The position numbers and the translations under genes were made by a program. A stretch of DNA of 64,000 nucleotides, from positions 1-64,000 of the forward strand of contig WHUX01000196.1 in NCBI GenBank assembly GCA_015179025.1, written 5' to 3'. Positions within the stretch are counted from its first letter, which is position 1. Every line of letters starts with the position of its first letter. Shown in pieces: positions 1 to 10,869 of this stretch. This DNA comes from Terfezia claveryi (taxonomy: Eukaryota; Ascomycota; Pezizomycetes; Pezizales; Pezizaceae). Under the pieces are notes generated by a model that made no database searches, was not told the origin of the DNA, and saw nothing but the letters and a program-made list of their open reading frames with translations.

Positions 1-1004
1 TCTAGAGATACTAATGCCACTGGAAACAAGGTGTGTCTCCATGATTAGCAGAATGTCTCCTAGTGTCTTCAGGAGATACTGGAAGACACTGAAAGATATA
101 TGGGAGATACTTAGGAGACACCTGTAAGACACAAAAGGTACAAAAAATATAAGAGATAACCTGTCTCTTAGAGATACTACTTTTTTCTTACTGATATAAG
201 TATTTTCCACTATATTTTTTATCTTTTTATATATAAATGACTCTCAATTCAATATCTTTCTCTTTATAGTAAAATCTCTATAGAATTCCTTTACTATAAA
301 TTTTCTAGTTAAGCTTAGTATTAACTATAGTCACTTTTGAAAAATATAGTAAAGAACAATAGAGTTTATATACTTTTTGTTCATATGTATATATATGTAT
401 TTATACTAGCTCATATAAAAATACTATATAGAGGCTTATAACAAAAGTCTTTGTACCTTCCTATTTGGGAAATTTGTCTTGGCACTATATTTATATATAA
501 TATATATACAATTACTATATATATAGGTAACTTATTCTACAATCTATTCTTAAAAAACTCTAGTTTGCTATTATATAATAGCTAAAGCCTCTCTTACAGA
601 CTATAATATTACTACTTGAGTATAAGTCACAATATAAAATATCATATATGTATAAGAAGAGAGGTAATTCCTCCCAAAACTATATAGATTATATGCTTAT
701 ATAAACTACAATAATACCTATATAATCTGCAATATGCTTATATATACTGAAGTTATACCTTCATAACTTGGAATATACTAATAGATATACTACTAAGACA
801 AATTTTCTATATAGGAAAGTGTAAAAACTGTTGTTATGAGCCTATGTACATTATTGAAACTTCTTAAAATTTTGCATCTTTAGTAAAGATAAAGAATAGA
901 ATTTGATAAGATTCTGCCTATATTTAAGTCATATGTATTGTCTTAAACTAGTTGATTTAAGATACTATTACATTTAGCTTCTATATTACCTTGAACCTGT
1001 ATAG
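1..1004. other. AT-rich, gene-free stretch
   Basis: No open frame longer than background and no recognisable domain. The sequence is very AT-rich with many TATA runs, as expected of old repeat DNA after C-to-T decay. The first 130 bases contain nested inverted repeats: AGTGTCTTC at 62-70 pairs with GAAGACACT at 82-90, and GTGTCTCC near 32 pairs with GGAGACAC near 115. This could be the end of a decayed element, but I cannot assign it. Confidence 0.6.
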
Positions 1005-1072
1005 GCTTGGCACTATACAGCTTGGCACTCTGTGAGCTTGGCATTGTGTGGGCTTGGCATTGTTTCAGTGGT
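1005..1072. repeat. Short tandem repeat, TTGGCAYT core
   Basis: Four imperfect units of 15-18 bp, each beginning with CTTGGCACT or CTTGGCATT, stand head to tail. A stray unit lies near 477. Confidence 0.75.
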
Positions 1073-1099
1073 CTTAAAAATAGAGTTTAAAAAAACCAA

Positions 1100-1176
1100 A
1101 AAGAAAAAATAGACGCATGAATTGAACCTCTAACTTCTCAATTATAATGGACTTCAAAACCCAACCACTGCACTAT
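1100..1176 (-). other. Pol III box-like (degenerate tRNA/SINE-like) segment
   Basis: On the minus strand, TAGTGCAGTGGTTGG fits the A-box consensus and AGGTTCAATTC, about 35 bases further on, fits the B-box. A T-run follows. The T-stem and acceptor stem do not pair, so this is not a functional tRNA. The LINE at 1177-2840 is inserted inside the A-box-like part, and the other half of the target lies at 2841-2875. It may be a tRNA-derived SINE relic or chance. Confidence 0.25.
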
Positions 1177-2840
1177 TTTTTTTTTTTTTTTTTTAAAAAC
1201 TCAGTACTCCTATGCAGCCCCGTTAGGGGGGCTATGAGGAGCCACGCGGAAACCCGGTGGATTCAAGGGAGAGGCAAGTTAATCTGCCAACCCCACGCAA
1301 ACTAACTAAATAGACGGACAAAGACAAGGCCCCATGCTGTCATTAACGGACTGGCCGATAAACCGGAGGCCTGACTGGGCTTCATCCCGACTCAAAAACA
1401 AAGGGAACTCGTGAAGGTTGGAACTGGACTAAAACTTGACCCTAAAAACCCCTCGCAGGTAGAAGAAATAATGACCCCTCGCTAGTAGAAAAGGAAAACA
1501 TCCCGCTCAAAATGTGTCCCATCACGCCTCCCAGTTGTAGGCTGTGGTCCGGAAGAGTCTTTTGCCCATGCGGAGCCCGCATGTGGAGTCAATGGAGTTT
1601 GCCAAGTAGATGACCAAAGACGATGCCAGTTTGCCGACCCTTCTTCCCTCTTGCAACAACCAGCGTATGCCTACAATTTGAACTCCCTTGTTATCCTCTT
1701 CGATCCAGCGGCGCATAAGACCGGGTTTGTACTTCGATGGGGCCGCGTGAAAGACAACGGCTCCTGTTCTCATTTGTGGGTCGCTCGATCGTGCGGAACG
1801 GGGGGGTTGCTGGTTGGTTCGGGGGGGTGTGGTGGTCGGGGGCGGTGTCACTTTCGCAGGCGCTTTGCCCTTGTCCTTTGGTGGTTGACGCGGTGATGGT
1901 GAGGTGGTAGTGGTTGCTGCCTCTGCATACGTGCGTGTTGGAGGTGTGTCCGTATTGGTGGAGACGCTATTGGTGGTCAGCTTCTGTGCCGGGGTCGGAG
2001 GTGTGGTCTGTGTGCTTGTATCCATTACTGAGGTTGGCGGTGGTGGCGGTGGCGGGGCTTGTAGAGAGGAGATTTGTCGGATGAGCCGAGCGCTGTGTCT
2101 GTCCGATCCCTCTTGAACTGATGCCTTCCCCTCATCCATCTCAACCTTGAGTATTACCTCGATTACATTGAACTGTGTGAGGGAACAAAAGTCCCACTGA
2201 TCGACATCCGCTGAAGTAAGACATAAAATACTTCTCAAGACAGCTGCAGCCACACGAAATTGCTTAATATAACTATACACAAACTCCGCATGTCGGAGAC
2301 CTGGTCAGCCACGGTGGCTTGTGGGGATGGCGGCTGGACGGGGTGGTGGTCCGACTCAGTGTCGCTTTCGTAGTCGTCGCGGACCGGGGTTGTGACTGTG
2401 GCTGGGTGTCCAGTGACTGGAAGTCGGGTTTTCAGTGGTGGGTTACGCTTGTCAAGCTTGCCCGGGTTGTCTTTCCTCTTTCTCTGAGGCATGTTTGGTA
2501 CTGTGTGGGAGTTGGTCGATTGGCTCTGGTTTGGTGTGGGAGTTATAATTTCCCTGAATGGTGGTGCCGACTTGGTGTGAGTGCTCTCGCGGAATCGTGG
2601 ACCAATGCCCGTGAGGGAGAGATTTCAGTGAGAGCGAGGAAGAAGAAGAGCGAGGAAGACAGGAAAAGCTTCAGAAGAGGGGGAAATGGTCGCGATAGTT
2701 GTTCTCCCGAGGTCTGTGTAGATATTCTTGATGTGGACAGCGAGGGCTATCTCGTGGTGCTATCCTCTTGTCTGTAGGTGCTCTGGTTGTTGAGATCCGA
2801 CCAAGCGCTCGTCCTGTCAAGGTGGTTGTCGGTCGTGAAC
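1177..2840 (-). mobile_element. LINE 1: Tad1-type LINE derivative with ORF1 but no ORF2
   Basis: A poly-T run at 1177-1194 is the poly(A) tail on the minus strand. It is followed by the LINE 3' UTR with its terminal hairpins (1204-1256), then directly by an ORF1 gag-like frame (1522-2510) and a 5' UTR (2510-2830) shared with the copy at 56.0-56.4 kb. A perfect 12-bp TSD, CCACTGCACTAT, stands at 1165-1176 and 2841-2852, so both ends are defined. No reverse transcriptase, RNase H or zinc knuckle lies between ORF1 and the 3' UTR, so ORF2 is missing from an element with both ends. It would need enzymes from another LINE to move. Confidence 0.88.
1522..2510 (-). pseudogene. LINE ORF1 (gag-like, nucleic-acid binding), one frameshift
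   Basis: Tad1-type ORF1 proteins are thought to bind the LINE RNA and form the ribonucleoprotein. The N-terminal part (2492 down to about 2290) is basic (MPQRKRKDNPGK) and matches the same region of the copy at 55-56 kb. The frame then shifts once near 2290. The rest carries a Pro/Thr/Ser-rich linker with a run of prolines, then the conserved C-terminal block with FHAAPSKYKPGLMRRWIEED and RVGKLASSLVIYL. The same block occurs at 54971-55267 and, diverged, at 42800-43095. No CCHC knuckle is visible. Confidence 0.75.
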
Positions 2841-2852
2841 CCACTGCACTAT

Positions 2853-2990
2853 GAACTAGTAATATATAACAATTGCTAACTAACATCTTAATATATAAAT
2901 ATTACTTGTAGTAAACTTGGTGTACATTCAGTTATTATCAATCGAGCTATCTCAGACGTAGTAGTAATATAGTCTCGTCTACATTTTGGC
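2853..2990. other. Flanking DNA between LINE 1 and LINE 2
   Basis: Short AT-rich spacer between two LINE insertions. ATTTTGGC at 2983-2990 is the left target-site copy of LINE 2. Confidence 0.5.
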
Positions 2991-4186
2991 TCTACGGAAA
3001 ATCACGGGAGGATTCCATGATAGCAACCACAGGACTCTGGGTTGGATCGCCAACATAGAGCCCCTACAAGATAAGGTGGACGACATGAGACGCACATGGG
3101 CAGCGAGAGCAATCAGGACAGGTGACAAGCAGAGAAGAGCCTATACAGAGAAGGACCCTTCATGGCAATACAACAGCGACCTGCACTAGACAAGAACCGG
3201 AATTTCAGAGGCATTCTACCTGAACGGGGTCGACCCAGAAGAAATATCCTGGGCCGACAGGGAGGACACAACACCCTTCCCAATATTGTAACGAAGAAAT
3301 CCTCAACCCGAAATCCGAGAGATCCAAGCTCCTAGGCGTGTGGGCAGCAAAGATAGGAGCTATTCTGGAGGAAGGCTGGAGAGTTTGCTATACAGATGGC
3401 ACGGGGCGGGGCGAGGAGGTAGCAAGTGGAGTACACAGTGAAGACCGGAGAGGGGGGGATACGGAAGACTACGGAGATTTCTTAGGAAACAGGGCTACAG
3501 TCGCAGATGGCGAACTGTATGCCATGAACCTAGCGCTACAAAGAGAGGACTCGGACATGCTGGCTATCCTGTCGGACTCGCAGGCAGCGGTCCAAGCGGT
3601 CCGCAATATGAGTATAGGCTACCCACCCAGGCCCGGCATCAAGAAGGACATCAAGTCACTACTACCGGTAGCCGGCAACGCACACAGGGATCTCAGGCTC
3701 TCTTGGATTAGAGGCCACCTAGGCATCGAGGGGAACGAGAAGGCGGACCGGACCTGCAATTTCCAATCCCAGTTAGGCGAATTCGCAGGCAGGGCCCGCA
3801 CAGCGACGGAAGGGGGCCTCCGAGCGTCCTCCAAGGCTGCACGCAAGGAAGCAAGAACAGAAGCGGGACACGGCATCAGGAGAGTAGAATGGGACCGGCA
3901 TGCCCTATCAGCCTATACGTGGCTACGAATAAACAGAGGGCCGCAAAAGAGCTGGCTGCATCACATTGGCAAAGCAGGATCAGCGGAATGCACATGCGGT
4001 AACCCTTCGGAGACAGGGGGACACATCACTTTCGCATGCCCACGTTTCGACCGTCCCAGGAGAGCCCTACTGGGGGACAAGAGTAGTTGGGTGGAGCTGG
4101 ACAAGCCAGATTGGAGAAAGGAAGGGGAAGAGACCTACGAGGCCATTGAGGCCCACTTCAGGTTTCTATTCAACGAGCTCACCTAG
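2991..4186 (+). pseudogene. LINE ORF2 C-terminus: connection region, RNase H, CCHC knuckle
   Basis: The first 200 bases encode the post-RT connection region (LRKITGGFHD, TLGWIANIEPLQDKV). Stops and a frameshift lie near 3187-3300. The open frame from 3338 encodes an RNase H: D20 in YTDGTG, E59 in ADGELYA, D80 in LSDSQ, H127 and D137 in GHLGIEGNEKAD, so the catalytic carboxylates are present. RNase H removes RNA from the RNA/DNA hybrid during retrotransposition. A zinc knuckle follows (C218-x-C220-x8-H229-x4-C234) in CTCGNPSETGGHITFAC. The reverse transcriptase itself is lost by 5' truncation. Confidence 0.88.
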
Positions 4187-4370
4187 CTCACCTAGTTTCA
4201 TTTTTCGACAGGCGGTTAATCTCTCACGAATTCCCTTTGCGCCAGTTCATAAGTTACCTCATTATTTTCAGTTCATTGCTAGTTCCTTAATCCATTTTTC
4301 CAGTTCAGCCTTATTTTCACCGCGTGTTCGCTTTTTCCAGTTCGTTATCCTAGGAGGGGGGGGGCTCAGT

Positions 4371-4560
4371 CAGGCCTGCGGGTCATCGGCTCGTCTGTTA
4401 ATGACAGCATGGGGCCCCATATTCCCCATATTTGTACCTAGTTTGCATGGTTCTGGCAGATTAACTTGCCTTAACCTTGAATCCACCCGGGCTTCCGGGT
4501 GGCTCCTCATGGCCCACCCAATGGGGCCGCATAGGAGTCACAAGTATTTAAAATATATAT
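4371..4560 (+). other. LINE 3' UTR with two terminal hairpins (reference copy)
   Basis: Conserved blocks in order: CAGGCCTGCGGGTCATCGG, TTAATGACAGCATGGGG, GGCAGATTAACTTGCC, then hairpin 1 (CCACCCGG, loop GCTT, CCGGGTGG) and hairpin 2 (outer stem CTCCT with AGGAG, inner stem around GGCCC with GGGCC), then CAAGTATTTAAA. Related ends occur at 1204-1256(-), 16865-16948(-), 23226-23325(+), 24485-24548(-), 24770-24870(+), 25548-25635(-), 42757-42805(-), 46900-46980(+) and 49568-49645(-). Such 3' ends are the usual recognition site for a LINE's own reverse transcriptase. Confidence 0.85.
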
Positions 4561-4572
4561 ATATATATATAT

Positions 4573-5021
4573 ATTTTGGCAGGGGGCTTGTGCCAACCAG
4601 ACTACGTCTACATAGAGTACAGGGGCTGTTATCACAAGTTGAGTTGATATTCCAGTTATCTGTATGTCGGGTTGAATAGACTCGGACCCTACTACCATTA
4701 TTCTATTCTTTTGATCTAGGAACTCCGATGCATGGGACCGTAGAATACGATATCATATAGATAGCCGTTTGTAATTTGTTAATATCTTACGTCTCACATT
4801 GATTATCCACTTCAGTTTACAATTAATCCTCCTGTTTTCCCAATCTACTGTTGGAGCAAACAGGATTGAGTTCGATAAGGTTGGCTGGGAGAGTGGTTCT
4901 TCATGTGGGAGATTTGGGAACTATGTTGATAGTGTCAGCATTGAAGCAGCTGCGGGTGAGAGAACTTTGAGCATAACAAGTTATATTACCTGCAAAACTG
5001 GACGGGATTTTTCATTTAGAA
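4573..5021. other. Spacer, no recognised gene
   Basis: Contains one copy of the dispersed 15-bp sequence in reverse orientation (GTGCCAACCAGACTA, 4590-4604). Open frames here show no recognisable domain. Confidence 0.5.
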
Positions 5022-6082
5022 ATGGCGGCAGAAGACTTATTGTTTCGGGGGCATTGGGGAAGGAAAGATGGAATGGACCCTGGCTCTCTATATCAGTTGA
5101 AGCATGTTTTGGTGGTTAAAGGGGTTACGGCAGGGATGCCCGAATACAATGCCTGTAAGAGATTCACTAATATCTGCGGAGAGAGACATGCGTTAGCAGC
5201 GGTAGCATCGGAATTGAAGGTATGAGAGACCTAGAATTTCGAGAATAGTATGCTAATGTTATTAAGGCAAGTGATTTGGAAGAACTCGAGAGAGAGTTAA
5301 AAGTAGATAATTACATGGATTTGTGCAGGAAAGTCGTCCAAAGATTCTTAGTTCATAGAACAGTGAAAATTATGAGAGAGAAAGCGGAGAACGCGGGTAT
5401 TAAAGAGTGGGGATAAATGCTGAAGGAGAAGCATTTGAAGAAGGAGAGACTTGGAGATGAGCTTGATAGGAATGCAGTGCAACGACTCTGCTTGGTTGCT
5501 TCTAAACCTATGCGTTTAGACCAGCTACGGGCTGAAAAGCTCATTGCATATCTCCTCCGTACAGCTCACCAGGGTATTATCCTGAAGCCATTTGGGAAAG
5601 AGGGGTATATCGATATATATACAGATGCAGGGGAAGGAAAGCTGGAAAATAAGGCAACCACTGGTGTCCTGATGATGGCAGGGAAATCTCCGATCAGATG
5701 GAGCTCACGAAAGCAGGATGTCACCAGCCTCTCTTCCACGGAGGCCGAGTATATTGCACTTGGGTCAGGTGCCCAGGACGCCATGTGGTTGGGGAAAGCC
5801 ATGACCTTCCTGCAACACCCTGTAGTTCCCAGAGTATGGACAGATAACCATGGGGCATCTACCCTCTCCTACAACCCCGATTTTCATAATCGAACCAAGC
5901 ATATTCGCCGACGACATCACTTTGTGCGAGAATGCACAGAGGAAGGAGATATTACTGTCTGGAGAATCTAACCCAGCTGACATGCTAACGAAACCCATGT
6001 TGAGATCTAGGCTCATGGCACTCAAAGTGCTCGCCGGTATGAACGAGACGGAATTGAATCAGGCTGCGGATTAAGGGAGGTA
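5022..6082 (+). pseudogene. Copia-type element, 3' part: RNase H and possible gag remnant
   Basis: The frame at 5417-5971 ends in a Ty1/copia RNase H. It shows YTDAG, TTGVLM, then WSSRKQDVTSLSSTEAEYIA, the TDN motif and the TKHI-R-HHFVRE block. A shift near 5965 carries the frame on to NPADMLTKPMLRSRL, typical of the copia C-terminus. The upstream open stretch (5022-5420; MAAEDLLFRGHWG) is not reverse transcriptase. It may be gag joined to RNase H by an internal deletion, which is inference. A purine tract (AAGGGAGGTA, 6073-6082) directly precedes an LTR start. Confidence 0.75.
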
Positions 6083-6380
6083 TGTTGGAATATGAAGACA
6101 CGGATATACGGACATACATGTGAAGGATATGATGACGTGTGTGGATATGTTGGATATATGCGGATATGGATGGATAGCCTGGTTGACGGGTGTATGGTTT
6201 GAAGGATGGGTTGTCACGTTATTGTTATTGCTAGATCAATGCTCGTGTATTCAATAAGGCTTTGGATGCCTTGATAGAACGGTCACGCATGCGAATACTT
6301 CTCTTCTCTTATACATTCATTTCGTTCATCATTCATTCTTTCACTAAGTACTTCAAATTTACATATATTTTACTTCTATT
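6083..6380 (+). mobile_element. 3' LTR of the 5-6 kb copia element (end uncertain)
   Basis: Starts TGTTGGAATATG right after the polypurine tract, a typical copia LTR start. The 3' boundary is not visible because I find no second LTR or TSD. The length is an estimate. Confidence 0.5.
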
Positions 6381-7680
6381 TACGTCTTTTGCTAGGTTTC
6401 TGTCTTGATTGCAGATGTATCGTGAGTCATATGCCTGTGCAGGCAATTAGCGTATTTGGCAGTAGGTACGGAACCCTCCATATGGAGTCATGGATATTGC
6501 AAGTTCATATATTTCTAGGCTCTCTATATGTATGGAATACATGCCTTCGCGGCCTCTGTATATGCCAGAATCCCATACTTTCGAGTCGAAAAACGGACTG
6601 AAGAGGTCCTCGCTTGGTTTACGTACGAGGTTAAGAATCAGGTCAGCAATGATGGACAACATATCACGATGGGTTACAAAAAAGCCATTTATTTGAATTG
6701 GAAAGCGCAGGCCTACACGAGGCATCGAAAGTTGTAAGACCGATCAGGATCCTATCGTATTTGACAAAGACTGCGGCTACAACGGCGGTTCGAATCCTGC
6801 TCCCTGAGGCCAGGTATGATGCTATTACTGGACGGACTTTCTCGATGCACTTTTATGGTACAAGTGGCACACTCGCATTGAGTGCATGAATATAGAACCT
6901 ATTGGTTTTTTCGAGCATGACTTATAGAAGCCGCAATACGAACTGTCCGAATAGGCGGCCTGTCTGGAGACATCCCCTCTAATACCTACACGGACTAATT
7001 TATTCTACTACCGTCATATAATATCATGAAATAGAGATCTTTTGGATAATTTTACGAGGACCCTACTTGTGCGGAATGCCTTCCGGCAAGCATGCGGGTG
7101 TAAGCGAAATCTTGAGTGGAGTCTGAAGATATAAAATTTCGGAGAAAGAAAATAGATCAGAGCATAAATGATCGGTAGCTCGAGTCAATAAACCATTGAA
7201 ATGCCTTAGATATTGATTTATTGTCAAAAATGAGAGCTCGCTTCAAATGGACTTGTTCTTCCATAGTGGATTTCTCTGGGTCCTTTCGCAGTGGCTTCAC
7301 CGATGGATAATTGAGGGTAACGGGTTGATTGTATCAAAGAATGGGTGTCCAGGTTCGTAATATCAAGGCGCAAAGTGAGTAGTGCGAAAGGAACGTTTTC
7401 TTATTTTGAGAGTCGTGCGATTAATATCAACGTAACCCAATCAAGATATATCGGCATAACGGAAGGACGTGCAAAATGGGAGAATGGATGGACAGCGGGC
7501 CAGGATCCACGGAAAAAACTAGGACTGGAGGTAGGACCGCAGAGTGCACGCAACTTTTAGCTCAAAATGGAGGAGAGCAAAAGCTAGATATGTACGAAAG
7601 GCAACACCGATTATGCACCCTGTTCAAAACTGTTGGGAGGAATATACCTAATTCACCCATTTATTATATTTACTAAAGTT
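6381..7680. other. No recognised gene
   Basis: Short open frames on both strands overlap between 6447 and 6737, and 7345-7676 has two more. None shows a domain I recognise. Base composition is mixed rather than extremely AT-rich, so a decayed host gene or LTR element interior is possible. Confidence 0.4.
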
Positions 7681-8344
7681 ACCCTGAACTTTCGAAGTGT
7701 TATTCTGAACTCCTAATGTGATTCCCAGAACTTTATCCTATTTTTTTCTGTATATTGAATTTCAACAAAGAGATCCCTTAAGCTATGTACTATTATCAAC
7801 ATAGCCCTTGTTGGCCAATAATGCCATTAAACTTTCCCAAATCAGAAAATTACGCCTGAACTGCTGGAAAATATTATTTTAGAACTGAAAAAAATAAAAG
7901 TAGGGCAAAAATATTAAGTTCAAAAACCTGATGAATAGGATCTGAGGTTGGTGTATCCCCTAATAAGCAGCAATATAATAACATAGATACCAAAGGAAGA
8001 AAATACATGATAGCTTGTAGTTAGTATCTCCTGAAGTGCTGTAGAGTTGGAAAGTTCAGCTATATAATTTTGGATATGAGAAGACCTACATTAACTCCTT
8101 TCTCTTCTATGAGGAATTGTCATGGGAATTGGTCCTTGATCTTGCTTCTCTACCTCATGTCATCTGTATCAGAAAATAGGATTTCCTTTCTTTACCTAAG
8201 GTCCAAAAGACTCCTCCTCTAAGCTGTCAGTAGGCATAGCCCCTCATTAAAAAAACTAAAAGCTGTCGGACTCTCATAAAGGTACCTGTTTCCATTTTTG
8301 TTGAAGTATAGAGCAACCAAGTATCTTTAGGGTATACCCCCCCC
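7681..8344. other. AT-rich spacer
   Basis: No gene seen. A run of C residues ends at 8348 and supplies the left target-site copy (CCCCT, 8345-8349) of the copia element that follows. Confidence 0.5.
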
Positions 8345-8349
8345 CCCTT

Positions 8350-8823
8350 TTAAGAGATAAAGAAGGGAAGTACAGCAGTGAGATCCAAATGTCCACTGAA
8401 AGATAATATGAATGAGCAAAGTGAGATTATCACATAGAGATATAAAAAAGTGAGAGCTGTATTGCAGCAAAGAGATACATTGTGATGTAATTATTATTGT
8501 CTATCCAATAGGAAATGAACGAGATATATATACATGAATAAACGTATACCTAAAGAGAAGAAGAAGAAGCATATGTCCATATAGCTAGTATGAAGCACAT
8601 CATATATGTAAAGAATGTCATAAAGCATGCTATATGATATGCAGACTGATGTAAGCCGTATGGCTAAGCAGGAAGTATACAATATGATGTGCAGGCTACT
8701 GCGAGCCATATGGCTAAGCAAGAAGTATACAATATGATGTGCAGGCTGCTGTGAACCATAGAGATGGCTGCATATAAGATAGCATGGCATAGGTAAAATG
8801 AACAGAATGCATTCATTCTAACA
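8350..8823 (-). repeat. 3' LTR of Copia 1
   Basis: 474 bp, minus strand, TGTTAG...CTTAAA. It aligns end to end with 13730-14205. Differences are mostly transitions, and this copy carries A or T where the other has G or C (for example AATATGAATGAGCAAAG here, AATACGAATGAGCGAAG there). Confidence 0.93.
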
Positions 8824-8836
8824 CCCCTCCTCAGCA
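8824..8836 (-). promoter_or_regulatory. Polypurine tract of Copia 1
   Basis: On the minus strand GAGGAGGGG stands immediately before the 3' LTR start TGTTAG. This is the expected plus-strand primer position. Confidence 0.8.
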
Positions 8837-8959
8837 CATACTTGCTAGACGCGAACCCCTCCTATTTCTGTAGATGTACGTTATCAAGTCAACTTCATTA
8901 AAAAACCTATAAAAAACCATGGATATGGAAAAAAAAAAAAAAAAAAAGATGCATAGGTA

Positions 8960-10440
8960 AAAGAGTATTGAAATTGATTGGTACGAGATAGAGAGTCATT
9001 AGTAATGATTGCGGTATGCATGATTTATAGCTTTCCTAGAACAAGATCTCTTAGCATAGAGAGTCGTGGCTGGAGAAATGGTTTAGTATATAAATCAGCT
9101 AGATTGTCATAGTTTAGAATGTATAGGACTATAAGTTTCCCAGACTCAACAAGGTCTTGCACATGATGATAAGCCATATCAATGTGTTTGCTCTTATTGC
9201 TGATTCGAGGATTAGAGGTCAGATCAATAGAGCCATTATTATTAGCGCATAAAGTGGCTGATGCAGTAATTCTGAGCTCATTTAGAGCAGACTGAAGCTA
9301 CACATGGTGCTTAGCAGTTATTGACAGAGGGATATATTCAGCTTCAACTGTAGAAGTAGCGACATATCGCTATTTGATAGCCCGCTAGCAAATAGTGTTA
9401 GTTGCTATCTGGAAGATATAGCCTGTAGTAGATTTTCAGTTGGATCGATTACCTGCATAATCTGCATCTGAGAAGCCAGCGAAATGAATAAGGTTTGGGG
9501 TATATGAAAGCTTAAGGTTGTGAGTGCCTTTGAGGTATCGTAAGACTTGCTTGAGTGCCCCTATATGAGCTATTGTCAGCTTCGAAGAGAATTGAGAAAG
9601 TGCTGAAACCGTATATACCAAATCAGGTAGTATGCTAATCACAAGGTACATTAGAGAGCCTATAATTTGCTGGTATAGGGAGATATCAGTAAGGTCATTG
9701 TCTCCTTCATCAGCCTTTACCAGCTTGTAGTGAGAATTGAGAGGGAGAATGACCGGGTTGCAAGAGTCCATCCCAAATTTCACCAGTAATTGGTCTATAT
9801 ATGTGTATTGCGATAAAGTCATCGAATCTTGATGCTGCCATTCTATTTGAATCCCAAGCAGCCAGTTTAGAGGGCCTATATTACTAAGATTGAATTCTCT
9901 CTTTAGCAATGCCTTTAGCTCTTGTCTAAGTGGGCTGGATATAAATATAGTAATATCATCAATATAGATTGCAATAATGATATTGTGACTAGTATGTACT
10001 GAGACGTAAGGGTCAAAGTTGGTTGCTTTGTAGCCCAGCGGTATTAGGAAGCCAGTCAGCCTAGCATACCACTGCCTTGGACTTTGTTTTAGTCCATATA
10101 TAGATCATTTTAATAGAGTACATAAGTCCAGCTGATCTTCGAAGAAACCAGGAGGAAAACTCATATAGACTTCTTCATTAAGATAGCTATATAGGAATAC
10201 GCCCTTGATATCAAGCTGGTCTAGTTTTGGCCAGTTTGAGCATATTGATAGGGCAATGAGCAAGCGCAGTGAGTCATATCTGACGACTGGAGCGAAAACC
10301 TTATCAAAATCCATACCAGGTTGCTGAGAATACCCTTGTGCTATTAATCTTGCTTTATACTGGCTGATATTGCTAGCAGCATCCCGCTTTATTTTGTATA
10401 CCTATTTGGAACCGACAATATTGCAGTTAGAGGGTATAGG
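8960..10440 (-). pseudogene. Copia 1 reverse transcriptase and RNase H
   Basis: Minus-strand frames at 10105-10314 and 9436-9909 read as copia reverse transcriptase. FAPVVRYDSLRLLIAL and QLDIKGVFLYSYLNEEVYM are motif A, YIDDI near 9960 is the catalytic YxDD box, and GIQIEWQHQDSMTLSQYTYI and LRYLKGTHNLKLSY follow. Downstream SDADYAG and STVEAEYI are RNase H motifs, then a KHID block. The enzyme copies element RNA into DNA inside virus-like particles. At least five in-frame stops interrupt it, so it cannot work. Confidence 0.88.
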
Positions 10441-10599
10441 CACAATATCCCAGATGTTTTGGTCGGCTAAAGCTTGCAGCTCTGCTTGCATTGCCATATA
10501 CTATTTAGGGGCATCGGGCCCTTTAGAAGCTTGTAAGTAAGTTCTAGGTTTATTGGTAATGTTGGCAGCAAGCAAGGCTAGCTCATATGGGATTGTTTT

Positions 10600-10830
10600 G
10601 GGTAGCTGGGTAGGATTGCTTGTTCAAGCTTCAGTATCTGTTGGTAAGTTTTCAGCAACTTCAGTATCGGTTGCAAGTTTTCAGCAATAACAGCAATTTT
10701 AGCCTTTTTCTATGGCCTAAGGTCATACCTCGAGCTTGCTAAGCTTGGTTGATTACTTGCTGGTAAGCTCACTAGTAAGCTTGCTTGATTGCTTGCTGGT
10801 AAGCTCGCTGGTAAGCTTGCTTAATTGCTC
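10600..10830. repeat. Tandem repeats in the integrase-RT linker of Copia 1
   Basis: Imperfect units built on TTGCTGGTAAGCTCGCT and on TTCAGCAACTTCAGTATC alternate in the low-complexity linker between integrase and reverse transcriptase. Confidence 0.7.
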
Positions 10831-10869
10831 ACTGGAGGGAATGAGCAAAGAGCTGCTCTTATTGTCTTA

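Larger units (their letters stand above)
2991..4572 (+). mobile_element. LINE 2: 5'-truncated Tad1-type LINE
   Basis: Starts inside ORF2 and ends after the complete 3' UTR, whose tail has become an AT microsatellite (4549-4572). ATTTTGGC flanks both sides (2983-2990 and 4573-4580; ACATTTTGGC against ATATTTTGGC), a plausible short TSD. This is the textbook outcome of incomplete target-primed reverse transcription. Unlike most repeats here it is GC-rich and keeps a 282-codon open frame, so it is probably young or shielded from RIP-like decay. Confidence 0.85.

Noticed and set aside
1100..1176. Functional tRNA gene
   Set aside because: A- and B-box-like sequences are present but the T-stem, anticodon stem and acceptor stem do not pair.
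1651..2777. Plus-strand frames opposite LINE 1 ORF1
   Set aside because: They are shadows of the minus-strand ORF1 and its GC-rich linker; low-complexity Gly/Val/Trp products.
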